From assembly GCA_963966185.1 (NCBI GenBank), contig CAWZYM010000206.1, forward strand, positions 1-64,000: DNA of 64,000 nt, written 5' to 3'. This DNA comes from Rhabditoides inermis (lineage: Eukaryota > Nematoda > Chromadorea > Rhabditida > Rhabditidae). The notes under the pieces were generated by a model. The model saw only the letters and a list, made by a program, of their open reading frames with translations, was not told the origin of the DNA and did not search any database. The position numbers and the translations under genes were made by a program. Below are positions 53,701-64,000 of the stretch, one piece after another (the first letter of the stretch is position 1; each line of letters opens with the position of its first letter).

Positions 53701-54445
53701 GATAATGGAAAGGTTCCCGTATAGTTAGTGCTCCGCTGAAAGAACTGTCAAATACATGAAGGAGGTAGAACAGAAGGTCATCTCCAGCGAGGATATGAAC
53801 CGGTTCTGGAGATACGTGAAGAGCAAAGACTCTTCCAAAAAAGAGCTTTCACCAATCGCAGACAGTAAGGGAGTGTTGAGAAGTGATGACTTGGAGAGAG
53901 CTACACTCATAAACTCTCATTTTGTGTCGGTGTTTACCACGGATAACAATAAGAGATTTGTAGCTCCTTCCAAATTCATCCATTCTCCCATGGCTCTACC
54001 GCAGATCACAGATGTCGTTGTCTACTCCAATTTGAAGCAGGTCAGGCGCAATACGTCTTTCGGCCCAGATGGAATAGCATCGATTGTTCTAAACGAGCTG
54101 AAAGAGGTATTAGCTCTTCCTCTCTCACTCCTCTTCCAGATCAGTCTCGAAACTGGCGAACTTCCCGCATTGTGGAAGCAATCTACCGTAACCCCGGTGT
54201 TCAAGAGTGAAGACCCAACGAATGCGAAGAACTATAGACCGATAAGTCTCACATGTGCTCCGTGTAGGCTATTTGAGAAAATCATTGTAGCTGAGTTTAC
54301 ATCTCACTTCTTCAAAAATAACATTATTAGTGAGTATCAGCATGGTTTTATGAAGAAGAAAAGATCAACAACCACCCAGTTGATTGAGTATCAAAGGGAT
54401 CTGGTTGCAAATGCAGCTAATGGTCAATGCACTGACTCAGTGTCT
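53701..54445 (+). pseudogene. CR1/jockey-type LINE reverse-transcriptase fragment, copy 1
   Basis: The open frame from 53756 encodes reverse-transcriptase fingers: NTSFGPDGIASIVL, WKQSTVTPVFKSEDPTNAKN, YRPISLTCAPCRLFEKII, then SEYQHGFMKKKRSTTTQLIE. It leaves the family near GQCTDSVSS, before the catalytic YxDD motif, where unrelated sequence begins. Endonuclease and the rest of the polymerase are missing. It belongs to the duplicated MSP cassette; a shorter copy lies at 57118-57297. Confidence 0.8.
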
Positions 54446-54604
54446 TCTCGCGCGCTTTTAGTCCATGCGACACGAGACCCACACACACATTCAGTCGAAC
54501 ACCGAGCACTTTCCTGTGCGGTCTCCTCCTCTCCCCCCATTTTATTTTTGTTAGAAGACGATAGAATGATCAATGTCCTTTTATTATCAAGTATAATTTC
54601 AATG

Positions 54605-54710
54605 CCCCTGTCCTACCGGCTCATCACTGATGATGGTCCCGGCCGGTAGGATCACACATTCGGTCTGGTGAAAGGGACCGAAACCCGATGTGTGCCTTGC
54701 TAATTACATG
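54605..54710 (+). repeat. Hairpin repeats, including copy 2 of the hammerhead-like hairpin
   Basis: TCCTACCGGC and GCCGGTAGGA (about 54610-54650) form a first stem around CTGATGATGGTCCC. CACACATTCGG and CCGATGTGTG form a second stem around CTGGTGAAAGGGACCGAAAC. GGTCCC of the first can pair with GGGACC of the second, placing CTGATGA and GAAAC as in a hammerhead core, though these pairings conflict. The second hairpin resembles 34924-34966. Confidence 0.4.
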
Positions 54711-55775
54711 TACTATTTCCTGTATAATTTCGTCTAACTGCTACGTATTCAAGTAAGTATTGATACATACATTGGTACATTAACATTTGAAAAAAAGAAT
54801 TTCTTCTAAATTCAACAAAAAGACATTCATTCTCTTTTGAAAAGTACAAGCATAAAGTACCTCTTTTTGGGTTTATCTCGATTTGAGAAGAGGTAGAGAA
54901 GAGGTTGAGAGGAGGGAGAGAGAGAGGAGGGAGAGAGAGGAGGGAGAGAGAGGAGGGAGAGAGAGGAGGGAGACTAATCTAGATTATCGATCGATTATCG
55001 ATTTCTGTACTTCAGTCAGTCTCTGTCTCCATCCTCTGTGTGATGATCGGGAATCCAATCGGTAGATCGGAAAGCTCGTAGGTCTTCTTCTGGAAAAAGT
55101 TGTGATGTGTAAATAATATTCATCTCGCTAGTGATACTCGAATATTCCCGATTTCTGCAGAATCAAAAAAAGTCCGACATCTTCGTTGTGTTTCTGATCC
55201 AACAACACTTTGTATATCTCTAAATGCTAGTTTTGTGACGAACAATTATTATAGAAAATCAGAGTCATTTATGAAATATTGAAAAAATTGTTGATTGTTT
55301 CGCGCACAAACTATATGAATTTGGTGAAACGTAACACGTGTTTATCATCAGATTCAAGTTATACAACCGTCGACCTAGCCAATAAGGGGACTGACCTAGA
55401 CTCTCGATTACAAGTCGCTAGCTGCTTACAAGGGGCCCATCGATGAATGCAATGAATTTGGATCAGATGACGTCACAGACTTTTGACAACAGGCGGTACG
55501 AAAGTTGTGAGGGTGGTCGTCACTCCACTGTAACCAGCGGTAAATTGTAAATTGTAGTAACACTCAAATCGAATTTGGGTGCGTTGTCGATCGAATCCAT
55601 TCTCTTTTGTCGGTCGGGCGTATCGAGAACGATGACTGCAATGGTGACGTCATCTGACGTCATCTGACGTCAAAAGGATGTGACGGCAACTTATGTATCA
55701 GTAATCAATAATATTGTTACATAGAAACATGAACTTCGACGTCAGAAAGAAGGAGAGAGAGAAAGTAGTAAAGAC
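54711..55775. other. Spacer between MSP cassettes
   Basis: AT-rich DNA with a GGGAGAGAGAGGA tandem block at 54895-54972, the inverted dispersed repeat at 55337-55535 and three adjacent TGACGTCA-type units near 55645-55672. No supported gene. Confidence 0.6.
55337..55535 (-). repeat. Dispersed repeat, copy 2 (inverted relative to 2336-2540)
   Basis: Reverse complement of the 2.4 kb repeat. It has several small indels, so both copies are old. Confidence 0.75.
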
Positions 55776-55969
55776 ACACCGGTGGACCGGTTACTCCACT
55801 CATCTCCTGAAAATTTGATTTTCCTCTCTTCAATTTGCGTAATTTATTACGAATACTGTGATTAGTCAATCCGGTTGATAATTTGCGATTCTAATCGCAA
55901 CTCGATGATTTACATGCGTGGAGAGGCGAATAAAAGGCGGGCGCGGCGGGCTGCCGGCATCCATTCGCC
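55776..55969 (+). promoter_or_regulatory. MSP promoter region, copy 2
   Basis: Nearly identical to 52380-52573, including the GATAA site and AATAAAAGG. Confidence 0.6.
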
Positions 55970-56408
55970 ATGGCTCAGTCCGTCGCTCCCGGAGATATCA
56001 ACACCCAGCCGGGTACCAAGATCGTCTTCAACGCCCCCTACGATGACAAGCACACCTACCACATCAAGGTGCGTGGATATCGATCGGGTATCGATCGATC
56101 ATTGAATGATTGGTCTTTTTCAGATCACCAACACTGGAGGTCGCCGCATCGGATGGGCCATCAAGACCACCAACATGAAGCGCCTCGGCGTCGACCCGCC
56201 GTGCGGAGTGCTCGACCCCAAGGAGGCCGTGCTGATGGCTGTCTCTTGCGATACGTTCAAGTACGGAGAGGAGGACACCAACAACGACCGCGTCACTATC
56301 GAGTGGACCAACACCCCCGACGGCGCCGCCAAGACCTTCCGCCGCGAGTGGTTCCAGGGCGACGGAATGGTCCGCCGCAAGAACCTCCCCATCGAGTACA
56401 ACCCTTGA
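55970..56408 (+). CDS. msp: Major sperm protein, copy 2
   Basis: Exons 55970-56068 and 56124-56408 encode a 127-aa protein identical to the copy at 52574. The coding parts appear to differ by a single synonymous base (GCC/GCT), while the intron (55 against 54 bp) has a few changes. This points to a recent duplication or ongoing gene conversion. ACAATAAATG about 30 bp after the stop resembles a poly(A) signal. The 3' UTR differs from copy 1. Confidence 0.98.
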
Positions 56409-57105
56409 ATACTTCTCTCATGTTCTGTTCTCATGCAACAATAAATGTCCTTTGAAGAAGTTTTTGTTTTCAAAATAAGAGTTTGCTATGACATGGTTGT
56501 TTGGCTGTTTTCCTTAAGTATGTAGTTGTTTGGATCTACTGCGAGTCCTCTAAAGTCGTCTCTAATCAGGGCCGCGCGAACGCAGCCCCTCACTCAAAAA
56601 TTTAGCTGTTGGCCAATTCCAACTCGGAACTGCCATACAGGTCAGCCTCTCCCGAAGTGCAATGGAGAAGCCTCACCATAGAGGTCCCGCCTTCATGATC
56701 ACGAGAGCCTCCCAGCCAGGTAAGTTTAAGAGCTGTCGCGCCCCCGCTCTCCACCCCTCGCAGCTGCCAACTCGCGCCGGGTTTGTGACATGCTGAGGGG
56801 GCGTGGCCAGATGAAGAATCTCTTAGCGCTGCGTAGTGGCAGAGTCAGACAGTCAGACGGTGCCAACGGACAGAAATAAATCCTCTGGCACAAAACAAGC
56901 GTCAACCATATTAAAGTCATCTATCAAAAATATTACATATTATTATCATCCAATATTATTGTAGCAGTTATAGTCATATAATCACAGGCATTGGTAACTT
57001 TAAATATGTATAGGGATTGCGTATAGATTTGGAGCACCAATAAAAGTCTCAATAATGTGCGAGATACAATAGCAGTACTACAAAAGTGATAATGGAAAGG
57101 TTCCC

Positions 57106-57297
57106 GTATTGTTAGTGCTCCGCTGAAAGAACTGTCAAATACATGAAGGAGGTAGAACAGAAGGTCATCTCCAGCAGGGATATGAACCGGTTCTGGAGAT
57201 ACGTGAAGAGCAAAGACTCTTCCAAAAAAGAGCTTTCACCAATCGCAGACAGTAAGTGAGTGTTGAGAAGTGATGACTTGGAGAGAGCTACACTCAT
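57106..57297 (+). pseudogene. LINE reverse-transcriptase fragment, copy 2 (short)
   Basis: Same sequence as 53710-53912 (EVEQKVISSRDMNRFWRYVK), but a stop replaces the Gly of DSKGVLRSDD, and similarity ends at CTACACTCATTA where GC-rich unrelated sequence begins at 57298. Confidence 0.8.
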
Positions 57298-58440
57298 TAG
57301 GGGCGGCGCGCAGCGGCGCCCGTTTGTTTTGAGCTGTGACGCGCGCAACACGCCACTCCCAAGGCACACACGATTTCTCTATTCTAATACAATATACTTA
57401 ATTAGTGTGCGTTATTTGTTAGAATATCACTTTGTAAGACCTATGAGTATGATTCGTGAAACCAATATCGGTTGCGGCATCCAAAAACCGCCCTCTCTTG
57501 CTCTCTCCCGCTTTGCCACTAAACGTGTTTACGACGGCGGCGGCGGCGACGACGGTGTGCATCACGTAAGCTCCGCCCACTGCACTTTGCGCTCATTGGT
57601 CGCTCGGCTCTCTTGCGTGCGCACTCTGATTGGCTGAGCGCATGCCCCGCCCTTCGTTCACCCACTCTCGTGTCGGCTCGCCGTCCAGGCCACCGCCCCA
57701 GTTTTGGCGCGAAAACTGTGGGGGGAGGGGAGTGTGCGGAGCGGAGTGAGTGGGTAAGAGAGAGAGACGCGAAATAGCGCGTGTCAATGAGAGACTGGCA
57801 TTGGCAGGCGCACGAGCGATTCGACAAAGCAGTGCGTTTCCATATTCAGGAGACGTTTTCTAAAGTTTCGAATATGTATACATATCTCTCTCTCTCTTCT
57901 CGATTCGATCGATTCTCCCGCCAATTTGGCTCACCCTCACAGTCCACGTCTCTCCCCTCGCATGATTGTAGCTTGTAGTTTTGATTCGACAATGCAACTT
58001 TGACTTTGCGGCTATCGTTAGCCAACCCGCCTTTTGGCCATAGTGTCTCAATTGAGGCACGACCCCCCTAGTATCCAAAATTTTGGATACGCAACCTAGC
58101 CCAATTTTGGGCTAAATTCGTTTTGATCCCTCGAGATCAAATACATTTATTTTATTTTTATTTTGACTATACAATCGATTCTTTCAATTACACACAATCT
58201 TTTTTCGTGTTTTCCACAACTGGCAGAAATGCCATAAACTATTCACTCAAGTATTGGTTTTCTGTCTCTCTTTATATATTCCCTCAAAATACCCCTTTTC
58301 AATCTAACTTTTCTTCTTATCACTCAACTGCATTCTTAATGATAGAGTGCAACATACTTATGTTTCCCTTGGAAAAGATGCTTAGTGTCTTATACGATTC
58401 ACATGGAAAGTAGCATCACCGATCACTTCCGTTTAGGAGG
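57298..58440. other. GC-rich then AT-rich unassigned region
   Basis: 57300-57780 is GC-rich with CG-rich words (GGCGGCGCGCAGCGGCGCCC) and could be promoter DNA or an unclassified repeat. 57780-58440 is AT-rich. Open frames are short and unlike known proteins. Confidence 0.4.
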
Positions 58441-58520
58441 AAGGACACCTCGGGGATCCCGCTATTCCACTAAACCGGCTTCATGATGTGATGAGGTTAT
58501 AGTAGCACAGGTGTTCTCTC

Positions 58521-59163
58521 ACACGGGCGGCCCACGCACTTAAGGTGGCCGATTCTTATGTAATTAAGCACCTATACACAACTTTTCACGCTGAATCCGA
58601 ATATGACCATAACTTTCCCAAAATAGCACTTTGAAAGGAGTTCGGCCACGTGCCGAATAGACTACCCTTGAAAACGACCGGCGGAACAACAGCGGCGTGG
58701 CGGAATGGTTAGTGAGTTAGGAAATCGGAAATGACGGTCGGCGGTTCTATTCCCCCTGCTGTCACCAGGTTTTTTTGCAAATTTTGTCCTCGCCACCATA
58801 CCCTCCAATTGGATTTTACATAATTAGTTGTTGCATAATTGGTTATGCAAAAACATCGTTGTTAACGAAACAACAATAAACTGTTATAAGCTTTGATCGA
58901 GACGCACTGCAAAAACTAGTGGCAGCAGGGGAAATAGAACCGCCGACCGTCATTTCCGATTTCCTAACTCACTAACCATTCCGCCACGCCGCTGTTGTTT
59001 CACCGGTCGTTTTCAAGGGTAGTCTATTCGGCACGTGGCCGAACTCCTTTCAAAGTGTTATTTTGGGAAAGTTATGGTCATATTCGGATTCAGCGTGAAA
59101 AGTTGTGTATAGGTGCTTAATTGAATAAGAATCGGCCACCTTAAGTGCGTGGGCCGCCCGTGT
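58521..59163. repeat. Large palindrome 1 with tRNA-like arms
   Basis: Two arms of about 242 bp (58521-58761 and 58922-59163) are reverse complements with only a few differences, around a spacer of about 160 bp. Each arm contains GTGGCGGAATGGTTAGTGAG and, about 40 bases on, CGGCGGTTCTATTCC, resembling Pol III A and B boxes. The right arm abuts the GIY-YIG ORF. Confidence 0.85.
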
Positions 59164-60035
59164 CAGGCTTGCCTGGGAGGGCTCGGCTTAGTTGCCACCC
59201 GGTGGCACGGGACCTGTCGCCAACCTGCATGAAGTGTCGAGTCGGGGCGCTCCCTTTGATTTTCTATTCGCACATTCTTTCCATTCGCCTCCCCGTGTCA
59301 CCCGTACGGAGGACGTGCCTCTACAAAAACCCGGCCGTGGTGGGCCATCATAAATCACCAGCGAACCAACAGAAAACCCAATATTATACTCAAACTAGTT
59401 TTGAGAGCAGAAAAATATGTGGAAGACATGTCATCCAAGTACCGTATAACAACGACCATATAGGTAAATCATGTGGAAAATTGAGATGTGTTATCTGTCC
59501 AAAAATTCGTTTCGATAATCGTGTTACTAGTAATGCTACAGGACGTACGATTTCTACCAACAAAGATGCGACAACATGTTGTTCCACCAAAAATGTGATC
59601 TATATGATAACCTGCAATCGATGTAAGTTACAGTATGTAGGTGAAACCACAACAGCTTTGAAACAACGAATGTCTGCGCATCGCCACAGTTTCAAAAATG
59701 GTATGCTAAATACTTATTTGAGTAAGCACTTCAAACTTTCGGATCATGATCCAGAAGATTTCGCCATAGATATTCTTGATAGTGTGGAAGAAAATCGTGA
59801 CAAAACAACGCTTCATGAAAAAGAACAATTTTGGATTCGAATGATGGTTACTGCATATCCCTTTGGACTCAATAGTGACAGGTGTTTGACGTGTGAACGC
59901 CGGTCGGCCCAGGACCTACCTGTTAGGGACATCCGCGTGAGCGGATGCGCCAACCCAGAGGACTTCGATATCAAACCGCAAACTACTACCGTTGATGACA
60001 AACCAGTAGTCCACATTAGTTCCCGTGGGACATAA
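59145..60035 (+). mobile_element. Penelope-like element fragment with GIY-YIG endonuclease domain
   Basis: 296-aa open frame; the domain starts near residue 85. It shows a Cys cluster (CGKLRCVICPK, then TTCCSTKN), the GIY-YIG-like core VIYMITCNRCKLQYVGETT, ALKQRMSAHRHSF with the conserved Arg, and HEKEQFWIRMMVTAYPFGLN with the conserved Glu. This arrangement is typical of the C-terminal endonuclease of Penelope-like retroelements. No Penelope reverse transcriptase lies upstream; the frame begins in palindrome 1. The 70 residues after FGLN are not recognised. It is either a 5'-truncated element or a separate ORF with the same domain. The frame is intact, so the insertion may be young. Confidence 0.75.
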
Positions 60036-60352
60036 TGTGAATGCAATACAAGAACAGATGTTTGGCATCTTTATCTCGCATAACAAGCACACAATGAGAA
60101 ATGGATAGGGAACGGGGAAAACCCCAATGTGGACGCGGGGACGGCACCCCTCAGGTGGTCAATGGTGGGACCTAAGGTCTCAGGACTGGCATCTGAGTAT
60201 CAGCTACCGCCGTACTGAACCCCCGACTGAGTGGTGTCGGTGGCTTATATAGGGAAGGGGGCGGGGCGTGTAGAGGCGCCTCGGCCAATGGACGAGCGAC
60301 GTTCGTCCCGCGCTTCCCGCTGGTGTATCAGTAGATCGCCCGCCATGCCGTT

Positions 60353-61157
60353 CTCGTAAAATTGAGCGTAGGCTACACGTACTGAAAACGGCGAATGCAG
60401 GCTACATGTACACACTTCGAGCTCAACTTGTTCAGCTCCGTGTCCATGTAGCTTACATTTTGTGCAACTGGACCCCTGGCCACGCGTCTCGAGTACATGT
60501 ATGCTACATACCAAACCGTATGCTACATGTACAGGTGCCGTAAACCCGCGTTAAATTGCACTTCGGCGGCAGCTATAAGAGAAAGAGCATTTCCGGTTCA
60601 TCCGGTTCACTATGCTGCGTGGGACACCAAAAAGTATGTACACTACAAGTACACTGCTCAGTTCTTAGGATACCGTATCCGTAGAAGAGCAAACTTTTGT
60701 CAAATATGTATGCTACATTCTCGTGCTGCCGGCCCCAGCGCAGACACCGATTTTCGGCACATTTTTTGAAAGACTTTGTTAGATAGTCACATGCAATATG
60801 AAACATATTTGACAAAAGTTTGCTCTTCTACGGATACGGTATCCTAAGAACTGAGCAGTGTACTTGCAGTGTACATTCTTTGTGGTGTCCCACGCAGCAT
60901 AATGAACCGGCTAAGCCTGATGCGCTTTCTCTTATAGCTGCTGCCGAAGTGCAATTTAACGCGGGTTTACGGCACCTGTACATGTAGCATACGGTCCGGT
61001 ATGTAGCATACGTGTACTCGAGATGCGCGGCCAGGGGTCGAGTGGCACCAAATGTAAGCTACATGGACACGGAGCTGAACAAGTTGCGCTCGAAGTGTGT
61101 ACATGCAGCCTGCATTCGCCGTTTTCAGTACGCGTAGCCTACGCTCAATTTTACGAG
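60353..61157. repeat. Large palindrome 2
   Basis: Arms of about 355 bp (60353-60708 and 60804-61157), roughly 90 percent complementary by eye, around a 95-bp spacer. The arms hold many TGTAGCATAC and CTACATGTAC words. No ORF is conserved between the arms. Confidence 0.85.
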
Positions 61158-61299
61158 TTGGCTGCAATCAGTGATCAGACTAGACTCGGAGCGTCTCTCT
61201 CTCGTAGAGTGAGATGCGACAGACAGAGAGTGTCTCTCTGTCACACCTCCCCCCTTTGATGAGTCCGGCTCCCGACGGACTGGATTGAACCCGCCTATC

Positions 61300-63963
61300 G
61301 AAAGTCGAGCTTCAACTAACTCTCTCACGCACACTCCCACCTACCCCATACCAGTTACCTAAGGTGAAGGGCAGGTTGGTGCGCCGAGTCCCGCTGACTC
61401 CGTTCTTGTTCTTCAGTGCGTCGCCGGGCGGCTCTCCGCCAGCCTCCGCTGCTCCGTCGGAACAACTCCGACTTGGTATACTCAGCGTATGTTGGTGCAC
61501 TCGGTGTGGTGCTTCTATCACTCGGCCGGCCCTTCAGATCACGCCTCGAGAGCATGTCTCGGTTCCATCGCTGCTCGATCGGATCGTCCTTTGCCTGAAC
61601 CGATTGTGTTATTCACAACTCCCGTAGTACCGTAATCCTGCTGACTACCGTATACCTCAATCCGCGTCGCTCTAAAAGCGTGCCCTTGCCCGAGTCGCTC
61701 TCGGCGCGTCCAGCGGAAGCATCCACTGCTGCCCTTTTTGTTGAGGTCGCCCGCAGCCCTGCCTGCCGCTGCACGACACCACAGCTGACTCCGACTGAGC
61801 AGTTTGATCTTGACGTGCTCGGCGTGGCTCCTTCCGCCACTCGGTAGGCTTAATTCTTGGTGAATCTTGGAAGATGGGCTGAGAGTCGCATCTTGACTGC
61901 GCGTCTCGGTTCCATCGCAGTTCGATACTGGAACTCCCGGCACCTGAATGGAATGTGTTAGTTTCCACACAGATCTATCGTTCTCCAATCAATACCGTAT
62001 ACCTCGCCCATGTCGTCTTGGCGGTTCCCTCGACTCGACTCGACTTGGCGCCCTCGGCGGCCGCAGTTCGCAGCTGTACTTCTTGCCGGAGTCGCGCACG
62101 GGCCAGCTGTCGCTGCGAGTCACTACCTGAACGATAAGATGCAGCGCTGTTCAAAGCACAATGCACATGCTGACTACCGTAGCCGTCGACCTTAACTGAT
62201 CGGTCGTGATACCTGCATCTCTCCTTTCATGTTAGAACGAATCGGTGCGGGTGTGGCGGAGCGCGCGCGCTGGTTCACGTGGTGGCGTGGCAGAGTGGCA
62301 TGCAGAGTAGCGCAATCGCAGCTTCTCGACGCCTCCATATGGCTTGATGGGTTGGCCATCAGACTCGTTCACGGCTGTGCGCGTCGCGTTGTGCGTCGCG
62401 GCGCCGTGCAGCATCTTCTTGCCCGCTCACCCGTTGCCTGAAGAGAACGTTTGAGAACTCCGGAACTGACTACAGTACCACACCACAAACTACCGTATAC
62501 CCGTTGCAACTCCACTTCATACTGGCATCACAAATCGATGGCTATACCGTCGCATCCTCCGTTGAATAGGTCCGGCTGGTCGCCTGGCACACCGCTTGGC
62601 ACCGTCGGCGTCGCACCTTCTGTCGGCGTCGCAACTTCTGTCGGCGTTGCACCTTCTGTCGGCGTCGCACCTTCTGTCGGCGTCGCAACTTCTGTCGGCG
62701 TCGCACCTTCTGTCGGCGGCGCACCTTCTGTCGGCGTTGCACCTTCTGTCGGCGTCGCACCTCCTGTCAACGTCGCAGTTGAACAGCTGTTGAATGTGGT
62801 GAACATTCCTGCTTTCTCCTCGATCCGGAAATGCTTGGCCGCCCAGGTTGAATCCTGGTCGTTGCAACGACACGGTGCATCACTTGTCGATGCAGCGCTG
62901 TCTGTATGCATCTCGCGTCGTGTTGCAGTTGACGCAGTGGCACCGGTGCGAGAGCGGCACTTTTCCGGGTTATCGGGTAACCGAGAGACTTGTACTCGCT
63001 CCGATTCCGCTGGAAGTCACTGCGCTCGCTGATCAGAGTGCACGCAACCTCACTCCTCATATCACTGTTCATCCCGCTGAGCAGTTATCTTATCACATCA
63101 TGGGATACCTGTGTGTCCGTGGTCGATGGTTGGAGTAGTCGTTTTCAGCCACTGCCTTCCGAATCTGAGCTGCGCCGAGTCGGGTTGATGGGCGACCTCT
63201 GAAACAGGCACAGTTGGCGCAAAACCACACATCGACCGATTGTGTCAACTCTATACTACCATAAAAAAAAGAAAAAGAAAACCCAGATGGCCCGGGAAAC
63301 CGCAGCTTGACCCTGATCTGTTGTAAAAACCGGAATCGTGTTTGACCTTGGAAGTCCAAAGTGTGAGTGCGCAGGTCCGCTAGAGTGTGGGGTTCCCTCC
63401 TCGGATCGATTGCGGACATCACATCATCGCATCGTCCGGCATCTTGACGCCTCCCGCGTCATTCCCTCCCGATGTCGCAACATCCACTCTTTCGCTTCCC
63501 TCGCTCAGCTCGTCCGCTTTCACTCGCTTGTCCGGAGTAAGGTTGTCACTCCTCACGAATGCCGGCATAGCCGGTGACGGAAATCATCGACTCAGCTGGT
63601 CCGATACTGTTCGTTGGTGATCTTAAATCTCCGGCCGTGCTCGGCGGTACCGCTCCAATCGATGGCGCCGGATAGAAAGAATATGTGGGGTCTCTCCTCT
63701 CTCTCCTCCTCCCAATCGACTGGATATCGATCTGCTCGTCGGTCTCTTGATAGAACAGCAGCATACATATTGTCTCTATTGACCGGATAACTACCTGCAC
63801 CCTCAATGCAACTTGGGGACTCACCGGGTGGTGGTGCTCCTTCTTGGGCTGCATCGGACCGCGCCGTCTCGGATGATCGGCTGCCGCTGTCAGTCGTGTC
63901 TCGTCCGTTACGTTCTGGAACAAATAACATCTTATCAATTCTCATCTCATAAATTGACATCAA
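61300..63963 (-). other. Unresolved region with exon-like segments, minus strand
   Basis: Several segments look like minus-strand exons bounded by CAG and GT: about 63916-63821 (DSGSRSSETARSDAAQEG), 63530-63425 (KADELSEGSERVDVATSG), 63198-63111, 62135-62005 (SDSQRQLARARLRQEVQLR), 61945-61655 and 61600-61360. Introns start GTATACGGTA, as in qns-1. Two segments share a motif, SIELRWNRDAQ and PIEQRWNRDM, suggesting an internal duplication. A consistent frame through all segments could not be built, and 62442-62230 has stops in all minus frames. It may be a low-complexity gene, a pseudogene or a repeat family. Confidence 0.3.
62603..62770. repeat. 18-bp tandem repeat (about 9 copies)
   Basis: Unit GTCGGCGTCGCACCTTCT, about nine copies with single-base variants. 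Every unit is a multiple of three: the minus strand reads GATPTE or GAPPTE repeats in a frame open over 62911-62528, the plus strand VGVAPS. Confidence 0.85.
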
Positions 63964-64000
63964 AATCAGCTTGTAACTTCACGTTTATGGTTATTCATCG

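Noticed and set aside
62451..63032. 193-codon plus-strand frame with VGVAPS repeats
   Set aside because: The 18-bp repeat is open on both strands, and splice-like sites favour the minus strand; coding on plus is unsupported.

Overview
The window is nuclear DNA of a nematode. The evidence is two intron-containing major sperm protein (MSP) genes, a cluster of nematode-specific Srt chemoreceptor genes, an flp-17-type FMRFamide precursor, a SAS-6 resembling the C. elegans protein, short introns, and 3' splice sites placed just before start codons as in SL trans-splicing. The density of (GA)n tracts, TGACGTCA clusters and TACCGTA intron motifs suggests a diplogastrid such as Pristionchus; that is inference.

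Layout. (1) 0.6-19.8 kb: three srt-family 7TM chemoreceptor genes in tandem on the minus strand. The first is cut by the window's left edge. Two TTAA-flanked MITE-like elements sit in introns of the second, and another of its introns has a 102-bp tandem duplication of an exon start with its splice acceptor. (2) 19.8-24.4 kb: intergenic DNA with an RTE-type LINE tail, two foldback elements and a dispersed repeat. (3) 24.4-50.2 kb: a gene-dense minus-strand block, in transcription order tram-1 (ER translocon-associated TRAM), qns-1 (glutamine-dependent NAD+ synthetase), sas-6 (centriole cartwheel) and flp-17 (neuropeptides KSAFVRFG x2 and KSSYVRFG). qns-1 ends 217 bp before the sas-6 start, and the starts of tram-1, qns-1 and sas-6 lie at likely trans-splice acceptors, so part of this block may be an operon. 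A ten-exon plus-strand gene for an unknown 271-aa lysine-rich acidic/basic protein is nested in a qns-1 intron. (4) 51-57.3 kb: two near-identical MSP cassettes, each about 1.5 kb with its promoter and a downstream LINE reverse-transcriptase fragment, separated by LINE debris. (5) 58.4-61.2 kb: two large near-perfect palindromes flanking an ORF with a Penelope-type GIY-YIG endonuclease domain. (6) 61.2-64 kb: an unresolved minus-strand region with exon-like segments and an 18-bp coding-like tandem repeat.

The genes share no single pathway. The central block is housekeeping (protein translocation, NAD synthesis, centriole assembly) plus a neuropeptide gene; the flanks hold fast-evolving families (chemoreceptors, MSP) and repeats. 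No prokaryotic system, CRISPR array or rRNA was seen. Exon limits come from reading splice sites and protein similarity by eye. Family assignments rest on remembered family features, not searches.
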